Assembly: GCA_021441665.1 (NCBI GenBank)
Contig: JAGYYN010001676.1
Coordinates: 1 to 21,597 of the forward strand
Direction of reading: 5' to 3'
Origin: Euplotes cf. woodruffi 2 WChen-2021
Taxonomy: Eukaryota > Ciliophora > Spirotrichea > Euplotida > Euplotidae
Length of the DNA stretch: 21,597 nt
Positions 9,746 to 19,657 of the stretch are shown here, in pieces; positions within the stretch are counted from its first letter, which is position 1, and each line of letters begins with the position of its first letter. The position numbers were made by a program, and so were the translations under genes. Below the pieces are notes generated by a model, which saw nothing but the letters and a program-made list of their open reading frames with translations, did no database searches and was not told the origin of the DNA.

Positions 9746-10930
9746 TTCAACTGAGACTTTGACTCAATTTTAAATTGCATAAATTTGTCGATTTTTAAAT
9801 GAATTTAGTTAAAGTTTGCAGATTTACAAACAATATCGATACTTTACACTAAAAATCAGTTTTAACTAGTGATTTCAGCGCAATAGTAAAAATAAAATTG
9901 TAATCTTGCACAAAATATATATTACCACATTTTCAATTTAGATTTAGTTTTATAGTTTCGAGAAAACAAAAATTAGTTGGTTCTAAATTGATGATAATTT
10001 TATATCTTTTACAAAAATTGCAATTTTTAGATTTAAATATCCTTTTGCTTTGTGTGAGTAATCATTATAACTTAGTTGAAAAAGTGTATAATCAATCTAA
10101 ATTAGATATAAAATATTTATTCAAATAGGATTTACTAAATCGGCCCAATCATTAGAAAGCTGTTTTAAATTCAAAGTCACGAATGGATTCGTCATTAGAT
10201 TTAGGTCAGCTTTATTAAGAGATCGTTCAGACTGCTTTTAAGATGTAAATGATTTCTGAATTTACTCAAAATTTAGCGAATAAAATAGTATTTATACTTC
10301 TTTAATTATTCTCATGCATTTTACTTTTGTGTTTTGGAATCGTGGCTGTGTCGATATGCTTGATATAAAGAGAACAACTGGTTGATTAGTTTACAAAAAT
10401 ACTCTTTACTTGATGATTTTTATTGAACTCTATCTTATCCAAACCAAATCTATTTGATTGTTGAGTTGGCCACAACAATACTAAATTGCTTATTTTTAAT
10501 AGCGGTACTCAAACCAAAAATAATTTGTAAAGAAGACATCAGACATAAATTTAGCGAGGTTATAAATTACTGCTGATAAGAGTTAAATGATTCAGGTAAT
10601 GCTTCGATTTCTGTGCGATACTAAATCATTTATTAGTTGACACTTTTATTAGGATTTCTTTAGACCGATCGACTATCAATTTCTTTATTTGAGTTGACTA
10701 TCCGTATTTTTTATTTTTATCTAATTATTACATTTAAAGTATTTCATCTTGTATATGACAGCAGTTTAATTAATAAGTGAGATTCACAGTTAAAAGCATA
10801 TCAATATGATCCAAATGATAAAGCGTGTTTTTATCTTAAACACTTGTTCAATTTAAATTAACTTAACAACATGTTAAATCTATTTTTTGAAAGATATTTT
10901 AGCAATTCTTGGTTATTAAAAGCTTATTGT
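9746..10930. other. AT-rich spacer with one short coding-like patch
   Basis: Mostly low-complexity A+T. At about 10130-10240 a plus-strand frame after a TTCAAATAG acceptor-like site reads GFTKSAQSLESCFKFK and runs to SDCF. It could be a gene fragment. No RNA gene or repeat array was recognised. Confidence 0.3.
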
Positions 10931-11580
10931 TTATTCAAGTCTGCTATATTGGCGCATAAGGGCATCTCTGATTTTGGGAACAACAAATTCTCTGTAGTTA
11001 ATCAGTCAGTTCACAGTTCAGTCAGAAAGAGTATCCTCAATATTGAATTTACATCGATAGAAGCAGTCGTTGATCAAGAAATTAAACGACCTCATTTGGA
11101 AGTCAAGATACTCCTGCCCTTTCTGAACTGGTTCCATGCAAGTCTCCACTCACTTGTTGTAGCTTTCAATAGTCTTGCTGTGCTGCTTTAGAATAGTTTT
11201 CTTCACAAGATATGCGTTTGTCTCGATTTCGAAGTCCTTTCTGAAGTCGAGTCTGTCATCGAGTTTAATAATGTCGTCGTTATCGACTTTGTCGGTGATA
11301 AGATCAAGCTTTTTGCATTTTTCTTGATAGCATTTATCGTATCTAAAATAGCATAAGTCAATATAAGGCAATGATATTTAAAGTCTGATATTCAAAAATA
11401 CAACCAAAGCTTGTTAATGGCAATAAAGCAAATCAGCTGCGCTATTGCTTACTTTTCTTTGAGAATTAGATGGTGAGAGTCTGCTTCATTTAGCAGCTCT
11501 GCAACTTTGTCTTTAAGCTGCAAAGAGAGATCTTTGATTTTCCTTTGATCTTCCTCATCCACATCATCTATTTCATTCAT
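10931..11580 (-). CDS. FAM136A/DUF842-like twin-CX3C protein
   Basis: Exons 11580-11453 and 11342-10931 flank a 110-nt intron (GTAAGC...TTTTAG). They give 180 in-phase codons, so 179 residues. A charged, helical N-terminus is followed by CYQEKC and three CX3C pairs: CVETC, CFYRC and CTVNC. The 24-residue spacing between CVETC and CFYRC equals my recollection of human FAM136A, and both share a Pro two residues after the first pair. The C-terminal stretch VPKIRDAL also resembles the family's end. Family members are small helical proteins of the mitochondrial intermembrane space held by disulfides. The first Cys of CVETC and both of CTVNC are TGA codons, which fixes TGA as Cys. The last spacer is shorter than in FAM136A, so another twin-CX3C family is possible. 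Confidence 0.7.
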
Positions 11581-11683
11581 ATTTGAACGTGGGGATATAA
11601 ATTGATTATAAATTCAATAAAACAGCTTTACTTAGCATTATTTTGATCTCGATTGAAACATCAATTATTTAAAGAGTTGTATG

Positions 11684-13804
11684 TTATCAAGAAACAGTTT
11701 TAAGTTCGATGTAGTTCTTCGGGAACCATCCTTTACGAGTGCCGATGGAGCCAAACCACCAGTTGTCGGAGTCCTTTCGAGCCTCAATCAGTATCCTTTC
11801 TCCAGCTTTAAACCCGAGGTCTCCTTTCTTTTGCGGCTGGAAGTCGTAGAGGCAAACTGCAAGCTCAATTTGTTTTTTGTCGGCTGGTTTCGCTATTAAA
11901 AATTTAGTTACTTAAATGCTATATTTATTTTGCAAATTTCTCGATAACACTTACTGTTTGCTTTAGTCAAATCCAGATTTTTATTTACTAATAAAGACAG
12001 GTTAAATCCGCTTTGCTGAAGGTTTTCAGAAGTCGATAGACTCAGCGTTGAATCTTTGTTATTTTAAAGACAGTGAAGTATCGTGGCTGCATTTGAAAAT
12101 GTTATCATTCGAGTACTCAGTGTCTTTAGTCCCGCTTTTGATTCCGAAGTGAGTTATTATATTCGAGTTGTTCAAATTACTGAAGTCTTTAATCACATTA
12201 TCAATCGCTTCGTCTTCCTCTGAGTATTCACGAATGGAGACATCTTGGCTTTCCTCTTGATGGTTCTTGATCTGCACTTGATCTTCGGGGTCGTCTTCCT
12301 CGTCATCGTAATTTGACGCGTTTTCATCAGATTTGTTGTGCTGCACAAACTCAACAGAATACTGAATGTTTTTGTTATTTATATTTTGGATTGTCGTGTG
12401 GTCTCATGACGTTCCGAAGCTGTCGTTTAGTTGGTTTGACACAGTATCGTGCACTTGTCTGAGGACCTTTTGGCTGATGTCAAATCCACTTTTGCTCAAG
12501 TCTTTATTCGACCTTGAACTGTGGTGCGAGTGCTCGGTGAATAACTTTTTCTGTACATTTTCATTCTCTTTGTTTGAATACGGATCAATCGAGCTAAATG
12601 ATCTCTGGGACTTGAAGTTATTTCTTTCTGCACTATTTTGTCGGATGTATATAAGCGCCTCTTCACAACTTTTGATGACTTCATCTTCGTTATCGTGCTT
12701 GAAGCTTTTGGAGTTGGGTGAGGCAATTAGGTCTTTTATCGAAGACTTATGAAAAGTAAAATCTTTGCTCTGCAACACAGACTTTACTTCATTTAAAGAG
12801 TTGATAATCGACTGCTTTGCTTGCTCGATCTTGAATTCCTTCGATTTGTCTCCTCTCAACAGATCGTGTAAGCAATCGGAGAGAATTCAATTTATATTCT
12901 TGGTGACAATAACTGAATGTTCACAGAATTCGCATGACTTTGATTCTTTTTCTTCAGATTGTTTTTGTTTTCCAATTTTATCGTAATTTTCATTGTAAAA
13001 TAAGTAATATTTTGAGTAATTATCTTGCAACTTTTCGAGTTCAACAACCATTTTCTTTTTCTCTTCCAAATGTGCGATCATTAGTTTATCAATCGTATCT
13101 TTGAGTTCTTTATTTGCGTTCTTTAGCACTTCAATCTCAAGTTTAAAGTCTGGTTGCACTGGAGGTTGGACTGGCTTTTCTATTCAGCTACAACAGAAAT
13201 TATGAACAATCTCGCCTTACCATTGGATTTTATACGAGCTTAGGTTCCTCGGTCTTTCTTCAGACTCATTATCTACTGGAAGCGTCCTCATGTTAAACGT
13301 CGGTTTTGCATTCACAAAGCTTTGCGGTTTAGTCGCAAAATCCGCTCTTTCTTTACTCGCTGAAGAATGAAGGAATTTAGTTGGAGGCTTCTTCGCTGAA
13401 TCTTGCTTTGTTTTTGATTGAGACAACGCCTTTTCTTCTTTTTGATTCAGCCTGATACTTTCTCTCGTCCGCTTTTGATTAACCGACTTGTCGTCTTTCA
13501 TAAAACTGCTCCTTTTAGGCTGCTCTTTTTCAGTCTCTAAAACTGGTGATTTTGCTCTCAAAACTTGCGGTTTTGAGTTCCGCTTATAAAGAGGAGTATT
13601 TCTTGTTTCTTTGGGCGACTTGAGCCCGACTGGGCTTCTTGACTTGTTTAGCTGAATGGACTTATTATTTGCAAATCTATTGCTCCCGGGGTACTTCGAC
13701 AGCAACGCTGTAGACAAGCTTCCGTGATTTGAAAACAAAGGTACGTCCTTTGCTGTTAAATTTGTCGAAATTGCAGGTGGTATGTTTGTTTTTGTGATTT
13801 TCAT
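11684..13804 (-). CDS. Coiled-coil protein with C-terminal SH3 domain
   Basis: Exons 13804-13221, 13187-12062 plus 12060-11955 (across a +1 shift), and 11892-11684, with introns of 33 and 62 nt. They give 675 in-phase codons, so 674 residues. Residues 1-195 are Ser/Lys/Pro-rich and disordered-looking. A predicted coiled coil (FKLEIEVLKNANKELKDTID onward) follows. The middle is acidic and Asn/Ser-rich. The last 55 residues are a clear SH3 domain: the ALYDF-like motif (VCLYDFQPQKKGDLGF), WW in DNWWFGS, and GWFPKNYIEL with the conserved Pro-x-x-Tyr. The SH3 domain implies binding of proline-rich partners at membrane or cytoskeleton. TGA encodes Cys at least three times (next to the first junction and at the C-terminus). 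It ends TGA-TAA, with the TGA read as the final Cys. Confidence 0.88.
12059..12064 (-). promoter_or_regulatory. +1 frameshift site AAA-TAA upstream of the SH3 domain
   Basis: The second exon ends ...DTSLSLK followed by TAA (12059-12061). Skipping 12061 reads NKDSTLSLSTSENLQQSGFN and leads in phase through a GTAAGT intron into the SH3 exon. Without the shift the protein would lack its only recognisable domain. Confidence 0.85.
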
Positions 13805-13969
13805 ATTAAGAATTTTAGGTAATATTTAAATTAATTTTATTCAACTTGCAGAGTTTTATTAATTATATTTTAAATCTTTTGAATCAATTACAATTATTTA
13901 TTTTGGTTCAGCTTTATTTTTCAATGATGATAAGAACAATAATATATAAAAATTTTTTAATTAAATTTA

Positions 13970-14570
13970 ATCGACAATCTTGAGAACAAGTTTTTACAAC
14001 CCAATATTACGGTGTTATTCAAAATATGTGAAACCTCTCTTGAAATCAGCAAACGGTGTGAAAAGGCATAGTGAAGCTTGTCACAGTGAAGATAACAGCA
14101 TTCTATATAGAATATTTGATTGAGCAAGGCAAAACGCAAGTTACAAAGAGCTTATTTCAATCTTGAATGTCATACAAAAGAACAATCATACATTTCCTAA
14201 GTCTTTTCACAAATCTAATGAAGATTAATTTACGAAAAATCAGAGTAATGTTTAGACTAACTAATGATAAATTGTATTCTGACGATCAAAGTTAGCAAAA
14301 CAATGATGAAGAGCTCAAACTAAAAGTGCAGATTATTTATGCCAATAAAGCGTTGATTGTGAAAATCAATAGCTGAATATTTCAGCTATTGAGAGTCACC
14401 TTATATCAAAGATAACTAGTGATTTTAATAATAAGCAAAATCGAGCAAAAAGATAATTCAATCATTAAAGCAGCGGCTGCGTAACGAAAATAAGTGATGG
14501 CCATATTAAAGCTGTTAATAATTACGTTCTAAATTACAATTCAAAATATTTAACATGTAAAAGATATCAA
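13970..14570 (+). pseudogene. Coding-like region, decayed gene or heavily frameshifted gene
   Basis: Three successive segments look coding: 13970-14068 (IDNLENKFLQPNITVLFKIC onward), 14070-14225 (SEACHSEDNSILYRIFDCAR onward) and 14227-14292 (NLRKIRVMFRLTNDKLYSDD). Each is joined to the next by a +1 step at a stop (GCA-TAG, GAT-TAA). Beyond 14293 good protein-like stretches persist in more than one frame (LKLKVQIIYANKALIVKIN; TKISDGHIKAVNNYVLNYNS) but no single rule links them. No family recognised. Decay is likelier than function for the 3' half. Confidence 0.4.
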
Positions 14571-15016
14571 ATCATACTTATGCAAGGAATATATCGATTT
14601 TGCTCCCATATCAGAATGTAACATCTGTAACATTTTAAATATGATTTGAAGTACAGATATAAAAAGCAGGCGCTGACTTAGAAAAAATAGTTTCAATTGA
14701 TAATATTACAAGATTCTGAAATTCCATTATTGTACAAACTCAATTTAAACCTCTTGATGATGATATGATGTACACTATGTGTTTTCACTAAATTTTAGAA
14801 TCAATACTTGCTTCGAATGGAGTCCAATAGGAAAATCAGAATTATTTGAGAATAATACATCCACTTATTCAATGTCATTTATAGTTGGACTTTCAGAACT
14901 ATTATATATGGCATCGTAGGAACCAAAAATACTCATAGCTCTAATTCTTTTGCATACTTTTTACTGAAATGTGACTGAGTTTTGAAATAAAAACAATAGC
15001 ACAAACGATTGAAATT
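14571..15016 (+). other. AT-rich segment with further coding-like patches
   Basis: Plus-strand patches include KSYLCKEYIDFAPISECNIC (about 14563-14620) and CFEWSPIGKSELFENNTSTY (about 14809-14868, after a TTTTAG acceptor-like site). Neither frame is sustained. These may be the continuation of the upstream remnant. Confidence 0.25.
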
Positions 15017-15226
15017 TTATGATTGTTTGAGATATAAAATCTTAGAGCATCTTGATCTGGTGTCTGTCTGATCTTTTTTCTCTCTTCTGATAGATAGAAT
15101 AATGTGGTCCTTTAACAAGTGCTGATTTTCTTTAATTTCAGCATGAGGTTCTGCTTCCCGACCAGTTTCCTTTTCAATCAAGTTCGATCGCCTTTTGGAC
15201 CAGAAACTGGTTGGTGTGCGATATGA
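15017..15226 (-). CDS. Unassigned open exon-like segment
   Basis: 69 codons are open from 15226 to TAA at 15017-15019 (SYRTPTSFWSKRRSNLIEKE, then TGREAEPHAEIKENQHLLKD, ending ILYLKQS). It is hydrophilic and GC-richer than its surroundings. There is no ATG at its start; the codon before is TAA after GGA, so it would be an exon or post-frameshift segment. The other two minus frames are also partly open here, which lowers confidence. Confidence 0.35.
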   Translation of the reverse strand, partial: SYRTPTSFWSKRRSNLIEKETGREAEPHAEIKENQHLLKDHIILSIRREKKDQTDTRSRCSKILYLKQS

Positions 15227-15319
15227 TTATCCAGATCGATAATATGAATAGCTTTGTTCGCATAAATCGATGTGGAGAAGCAAGAGGAATCTTGTGTCTA
15301 GATGCGCTTACAGCTAATA

Positions 15320-16233
15320 ATTAATCAGTCCAAAAAGCACTGAGATTACGAAATACATTGACTTTCCATATTTTAAAATATTGGCGATTTGAAAATACTT
15401 TCCAAGAGTGAATCATGCTGAGAAATCAATATTGTCGATAAAAAAAGGAGGAAAATCTATTTAAAATGTGTAAGTAAAATGATATTCAAAATTGAAATAA
15501 CAATAAATTTAGGTTGATAACGGTAAAAATAAAAAATATTAGAGACGGCAAAACTAAAAAAAAGATATGCAAGGATTTATTTTAGCAAGCAGAAAGAAAA
15601 CAAGAAATAAAATTCAGCTATTTAGAAAAAAATTAATTTATTAAAGCAAAGAATAAAGATTGCTTCTTGATTATCAACTTTAAATTTTGATAAATTTACT
15701 ATTTTTATGAGAAATTTAAAATAAGAATATAATTCTCAGATAATTGGTTTCACTATTTTTACAACAGGTTAAGATTAAATATCAAAGTTTATTTCTGAAT
15801 CAACTTTGATAAATAATTTCAAATAATAAGTTTTAAGATACAATTTTTATTATGAAATGGAACGCAGGTTTCATCTACCTGAAGAGTTAATTTGAGAATT
15901 TAACTCCAAATATGATTTATATAAGTTACTGACCATTGACAGTGAGTGTTTGCAGTTGGTAAACATTTAATGTGGGTCATCTGCTGCCTCTATTTCACAA
16001 AAAACTTCGCTGCATTTCATGAGAGATGTATGTAAAACAAGAAATCAACATCATCTTTAAAGGATTGACAACTTACTTAGGTTTTACGCTTGAAGGATAC
16101 TAAATTTATTGTTGCTCCAAATAACAAAGAATCACGAGTTAAAAATCTTTAGATATTATAAAAGAAATCGATTAATTGTATAAATATATTTCCCTCTTAT
16201 GAAACCCAATCAACTTCCTGATCAAAACTAAAT
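15320..16233. other. AT-rich spacer, no gene seen
   Basis: Stops in all frames on both strands, with A/T runs and no recognisable repeat or RNA. A short TGAAGAGTTAATTTGAG-type patch near 15880 is the only less biased stretch. Confidence 0.4.
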
Positions 16234-16507
16234 ATGGAAGACTATAATATCTACACTCCGGCCAGATGCAACCGAGCAATTAGTAAAAGATGCAAGAATT
16301 CACAGAAGTATTTCAGAAACTGATCAGAATAATAAAGAACTTGTAAAAATTAGTTCAAAATATTCCAAAAAATTAAAGCAATATTAGCTTAAAAGCCGAA
16401 GATACATAATAAAATTTTTGATAATTTGAACTCCAACCGATAAAGGAATCGTCCAATTTTTGGAAAAGAAATTAGCTAAGCTGATTGAAGAAAGTATCTC
16501 GTTCTAA
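16234..16507 (+). CDS. Candidate 89-residue gene needing four +1 shifts
   Basis: ATG 16234-16236 opens MEDYNIYTPARCNRAISKRC and 32 codons. Following +1 at each stop (GAA-TAA 16327, TAT-TAG 16382, ACA-TAA 16404, CGA-TAA 16438) gives short hydrophilic pieces ending KGIVQFLEKKLAKLIEESI and TAA at 16505-16507. Alternatively one continuous frame from before the ATG (LRPDATEQLVKDARIHRSIS) covers the first two thirds. The GC-richer start and end suggest it is or was coding. It may equally be a remnant. No family recognised. Confidence 0.3.
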
Positions 16508-16522
16508 AGAATATCCATGAAA

Positions 16523-16766
16523 CTACGAACTGTTCAGTCCCTCTCCAATGATGATTCCAAGAAAAGCAGATACGCATTTAATATGCAAACAAATTATCGA
16601 TAGCCACAGCCAAAAAGATTAGAAGAAAAGCAAAATAAGTCTCGAAGATTCCAAAGATCTGGATGAATAAATAAGCTATCGCAAGGGACATATTCACATT
16701 TGAAAAGATATAAACTATTTTAGAGATCATAGATTGTTTCTTATGTTTGATTCGTTTGAAACTCAT
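16523..16766 (-). CDS. Small multi-pass membrane protein candidate
   Basis: ATG at 16764-16766 opens a basic N-terminus (MSFKRIKHKKQSM) followed by hydrophobic stretches (MSLAIAYLFIQIFGIF; FAFLLIFLAVAIDNLF). The frame meets TAT-TAA at 16578-16583. Termination there gives 62 residues. A +1 shift gives 80 residues, with a third hydrophobic stretch (CVSAFLGIIIGEGL) and TAG at 16523-16525. It converges with the plus-strand candidate just upstream. Function unknown. Confidence 0.45.
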
Positions 16767-18240
16767 ATTTAATTGTCGTTTATATAGAGATGCAGATCAC
16801 ACTCTTTAGCTCTATTGTATCGCTTGTATTTCTATTGATGCTTTAATTCAAATCGTACTTATCTGGTCAATTTAAAGAGGTATCAGAGGCTTGATAAATA
16901 TGAAAAAGTAAGCATAAAGATATCGAAACTTAGTCAACTTTTTGTATATCAAATCCAGCATTACTCGATTACATATCATCACAGAGATATTTTACTGCTA
17001 AGTTGATTAACTTGTCCCAAATACCACCGTTGGGTTCAATTCGCAGAGTAGTTATTATTTATCCATAATATAGCTAAAAACTATGGTATTTCAAATTTAT
17101 GAATAATACGTAAACAGCTAAAAATCTTAAATTCCCTAATAAGAATCAAATAAAATCCAGTAATCTCCTAAATATAAAAATATCTGTGATTCTGATAATT
17201 TGGTAACTAATAAAATTTTGAATTAAAAACTCTAATTATATTTTTATGGATTTCTTTTTACTAATCTTTTTGAGTGGAAATATTTATGATAGAAATCGTG
17301 GGTTGCTATATTGTCCAATGCGAATTGCTATTTTAGGTTGAACACTGAAATGGTGCTGGTCTCATCAGCTTGATTTTCGGCTATTAGTAATTTTATTAGT
17401 CTCGATGCATCAGTTAAAAATATTTAAATATTTACACGTGAGTTCATTTTGAATGACTTCAGTTGAATTCTTAAAAATTGTTGAAATTTGTGAACTTAAG
17501 TTATTAGAATGTAAATTTATAAGATAAAAGATTGTGCGTGTGAGTCCTACTTAATTTTTCAAATTTAAAAAATCGTATTTGGCTGGATTGGATAATTCTT
17601 GTGATTTTGGTTGATTTTAGAATACGCTATTTTCAGAGATTTTATTTAGATTTGAAATAGTGTTTTAATCGAAATGATCATTTTATTATGATGGATTAGT
17701 CTTGAACAACTTTTATGTTGCTGAATTGTATTAAGCTGTTTTAGTATAAATTGGATGTCTTTCAAGGAAAGTATTTGGAGTTCAGTCAAAAAATGATCTC
17801 TGTTTGGTGATGTTTTTTTTTACATTTGAAATGTAAATTTGTATTTGTGATATTTTTTTAATGTTTTTTACAATAATTTATCTTTCAATATGATAACATC
17901 GCTGGATTATTAAAAAAAGCTCTCTTGCAAATCATACATTTTAATTCGTTGATTGATACAATATAGCAAAAGATTATATTTTAAAATCATAGGATTTTTA
18001 ACATATATTAATTATTATAGGAAAAAATGTCATAAAAATCATTAAAATTACATCGTCAAAGAATCAAAAAAATTAATTATCTCTTTGCAAAATCTAAATA
18101 AATGTTTTTAAATAATAAAAAATCTGAGGCATAAAATCTTAGTCTGAATGCAACGCCAATATCGGCCAAATACTTTGATCCTCTAGTCTCCTAATAATCT
18201 ACCTTTCGCATTACTATTCCCAAACCTCTATAAAATCGCT
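16767..18240. other. AT-rich spacer with G/T-biased plus strand
   Basis: No gene, RNA gene or repeat is supported. From about 17330 to 17850 the plus strand is conspicuously rich in T and G and poor in C, unlike neighbouring A/T-rich DNA. Confidence 0.4.
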
Positions 18241-18441
18241 TCAAAATACTAAAAATAACATCATCACTCCACCCTTTAAATCGGCATGATACTGGTTTTG
18301 AGGGGGTTTTATGGTAGATACGCAGAAAACAGCAGAAGCTGGGGGTCTAAAATGCATGATTTGGTGCAAGTTTAAAGACTCGCAGGTTGGGGATGTAATT
18401 AAAAACACAAGATTTTTCGTTAACAAATTGTATTTGTGCAA
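18241..18441 (-). other. Weak minus-strand open frame over G-rich tracts
   Basis: A 66-codon frame (LHKYNLLTKNLVFLITSPTC onward) begins at TTG, not ATG. It runs through several GGGG/CCCC tracts and would continue past TGA read as Cys. It has no family, no clear start and no neighbouring exon. Probably not a gene. Confidence 0.15.
18293..18310 (+). repeat. Degenerate telomere-like tract
   Basis: GGTTTTGAGGGGGTTTT closely resembles two units of the Euplotes telomere repeat GGGGTTTT with one interruption. Other G4/C4 runs lie within 200 nt (18340-18344, 18396-18399, 18460-18464). It is too short to be a working telomere. Confidence 0.35.
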
Positions 18442-18780
18442 ATCAAGTGATTTATTTTAACCCCCTTTTTGCTCATCCAAAGGCAACTTATATTTAATGC
18501 AACACTAGAGTCTTAATATCAATCACATTATTAATTTCAATTAAGCTTTGAAATTGGTTGTAACGGCAGCTGTATCTTTACAGCTGCAACAAGTAATCTG
18601 GTTACACTCAGAGCCTTAGTGAATTTGTCTCTGAGCTCGACAATTATTATTTGAGCACGGATTTTATCATAAACTGAGACTTGAAGCTTGTTGATATCAA
18701 TCTGTGGATCCCTTTTTTTGGACTAAACTGAACATGGAGGGCTTTTAATCTCTATCTTTTACATGTGTAATCGTGGTGGA
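18442..18780. other. Non-coding stretch with two GC-richer hairpins
   Basis: It contains an 8-bp perfect stem GCAGCTGT/ACAGCTGC with a 6-nt loop (18566-18587) and a 7-bp stem CTCAGAG/CTCTGAG (18607-18635), spaced 19 nt apart. It could be a structured RNA, but no family features were recognised. Confidence 0.35.
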
Positions 18781-19010
18781 TGCTATTTTTACAACTAGGC
18801 AGATGCTTTAGACTGAGGTTTGGTACTGTTTATATTTACATATGCTTTCATATACAAAAGGATAATGATTTATTTTTATTCGATTGTAGCTTTTCATACT
18901 CGCAATCATTTAAGATATTTAGTCATCGCTTCCATTGCCACAAGACGACGGCCTGTTCGGTATTAACTTTTATAAGGACACAAGCTTTTTTCAACCAAAA
19001 ATGGATGTAA
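18781..19010 (-). other. Coding-like patch, strand uncertain
   Basis: Minus-strand reading about 18836-18990 gives VNTEQAVVLWQWKRCLNIL and then NDCEYEKLQSNKNKSLSFC with TGA as Cys. The plus strand also has a 76-codon frame rich in Phe and His. The minus reading has the more ordinary composition. It lacks a convincing start. Confidence 0.2.
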
Positions 19011-19024
19011 AATACAGTTTGGGG

Positions 19025-19200
19025 TAAGTAACACAGCAGGTGTGTAATTGGTGTAATCAGAAGTCTAATTAAGTTGTTTAGATTTAGAAAACGGACTAAT
19101 TGAAAATATATGAATGTATATTTTGAGTTGGTTAGTTATTAAATCTAAATAGTTCAATTAGAATTATGAATATACTCGTAATGCACTGGTGTGTAACTTA
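19025..19200. mobile_element. TA-flanked foldback (MITE-like or IES-like) element
   Basis: 176 bp bounded by TA on each side (19025-19026 and 19199-19200). The ends are imperfect inverted repeats (AAGTAACACAG at left against AAGTTACACAC from the right). The inner arms also pair: the 25 bases at about 19061-19085 match the complement of about 19139-19163 at 20 positions (TTTAGATTTA with TAAATCTAAA). The centre pairs again (GAAAATATA with TATATTTT). The whole can fold as one long hairpin. TA flanks fit Tc1/mariner-derived MITEs and Euplotes internal eliminated sequences. It has no coding capacity. Confidence 0.6.
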
Positions 19201-19388
19201 TCTTAAACTTTATTTTATATTTACTTTTTGTAATATTGAGAGATAAAAAAATAAATTTGTGAAGAGTTCATACTGTTATCTAATTAAATTTTAAATACTT
19301 TAAGGTTTTTAAAATTAGTAAAAAAATGTTTATATGACCATCTAATAACTGGATTGTCAATGGTTAATTTTTATAATATTTCTTTCCA

Positions 19389-19657
19389 AGGTATGCAAAG
19401 ATGAAGCAATTTGGGCTCAAATTTTTGGATTTAATTCAGCCAATCAGAATCACTCTCGTTGCGTGCTAGAATTTGACCCTACAGGCGAAGCTTTTAGACT
19501 TCAGAGACCAAATAAAAGCAACCCGAGTTTTTGACATGGAATAATAAGGAAAGAAGTTCTACAGAATGATTCTTATACTTAAGACTTCGAATCGAAAGAT
19601 TACGAATGTCGTATTTCATTCCAATGGATTTGGAGTATTAACTCTTTCCAACTATTA
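19389..19657 (+). CDS. Coding-like exon of unknown product
   Basis: From 19389 a plus-strand frame reads VCKDEAIWAQIFGFNSANQN, then SRCVLEFDPTGEAFRLQRPN, and runs open until TAA after ACT near 19581. A +1 step there continues to a TAG at 19655-19657 (ITNVVFHSNGFGVLTLSNY). A second frame over the same DNA is also largely open (MKQFGLKFLDLIQPIRITL), so the frame is not certain. The start is not identified. A possible upstream exon is the ATG at 19001 (MDVKYSLG) before a GTAAGT that overlaps the foldback element. Confidence 0.3.

Noticed and set aside
11343-11371. Start of the twin-CX3C protein at MPYIDLCYF
   Set aside because: This stretch is the 3' part of a GTAAGC...TTTTAG intron; the upstream exon from ATG 11578-11580 joins in phase.
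12366-12986. Plus-strand frames opposite the SH3 gene
   Set aside because: Antisense shadows with Phe/Ser/Leu-rich composition, overlapping a clear exon.
14227-16500. TAA/TAG read as glutamine in the eastern half
   Set aside because: Several in-frame TAR codons sit where Gln would look natural, but in the clear genes TAA or TAG ends the gene or marks a frameshift. C-to-T decay of CAA/CAG or chance explains the pattern more simply.
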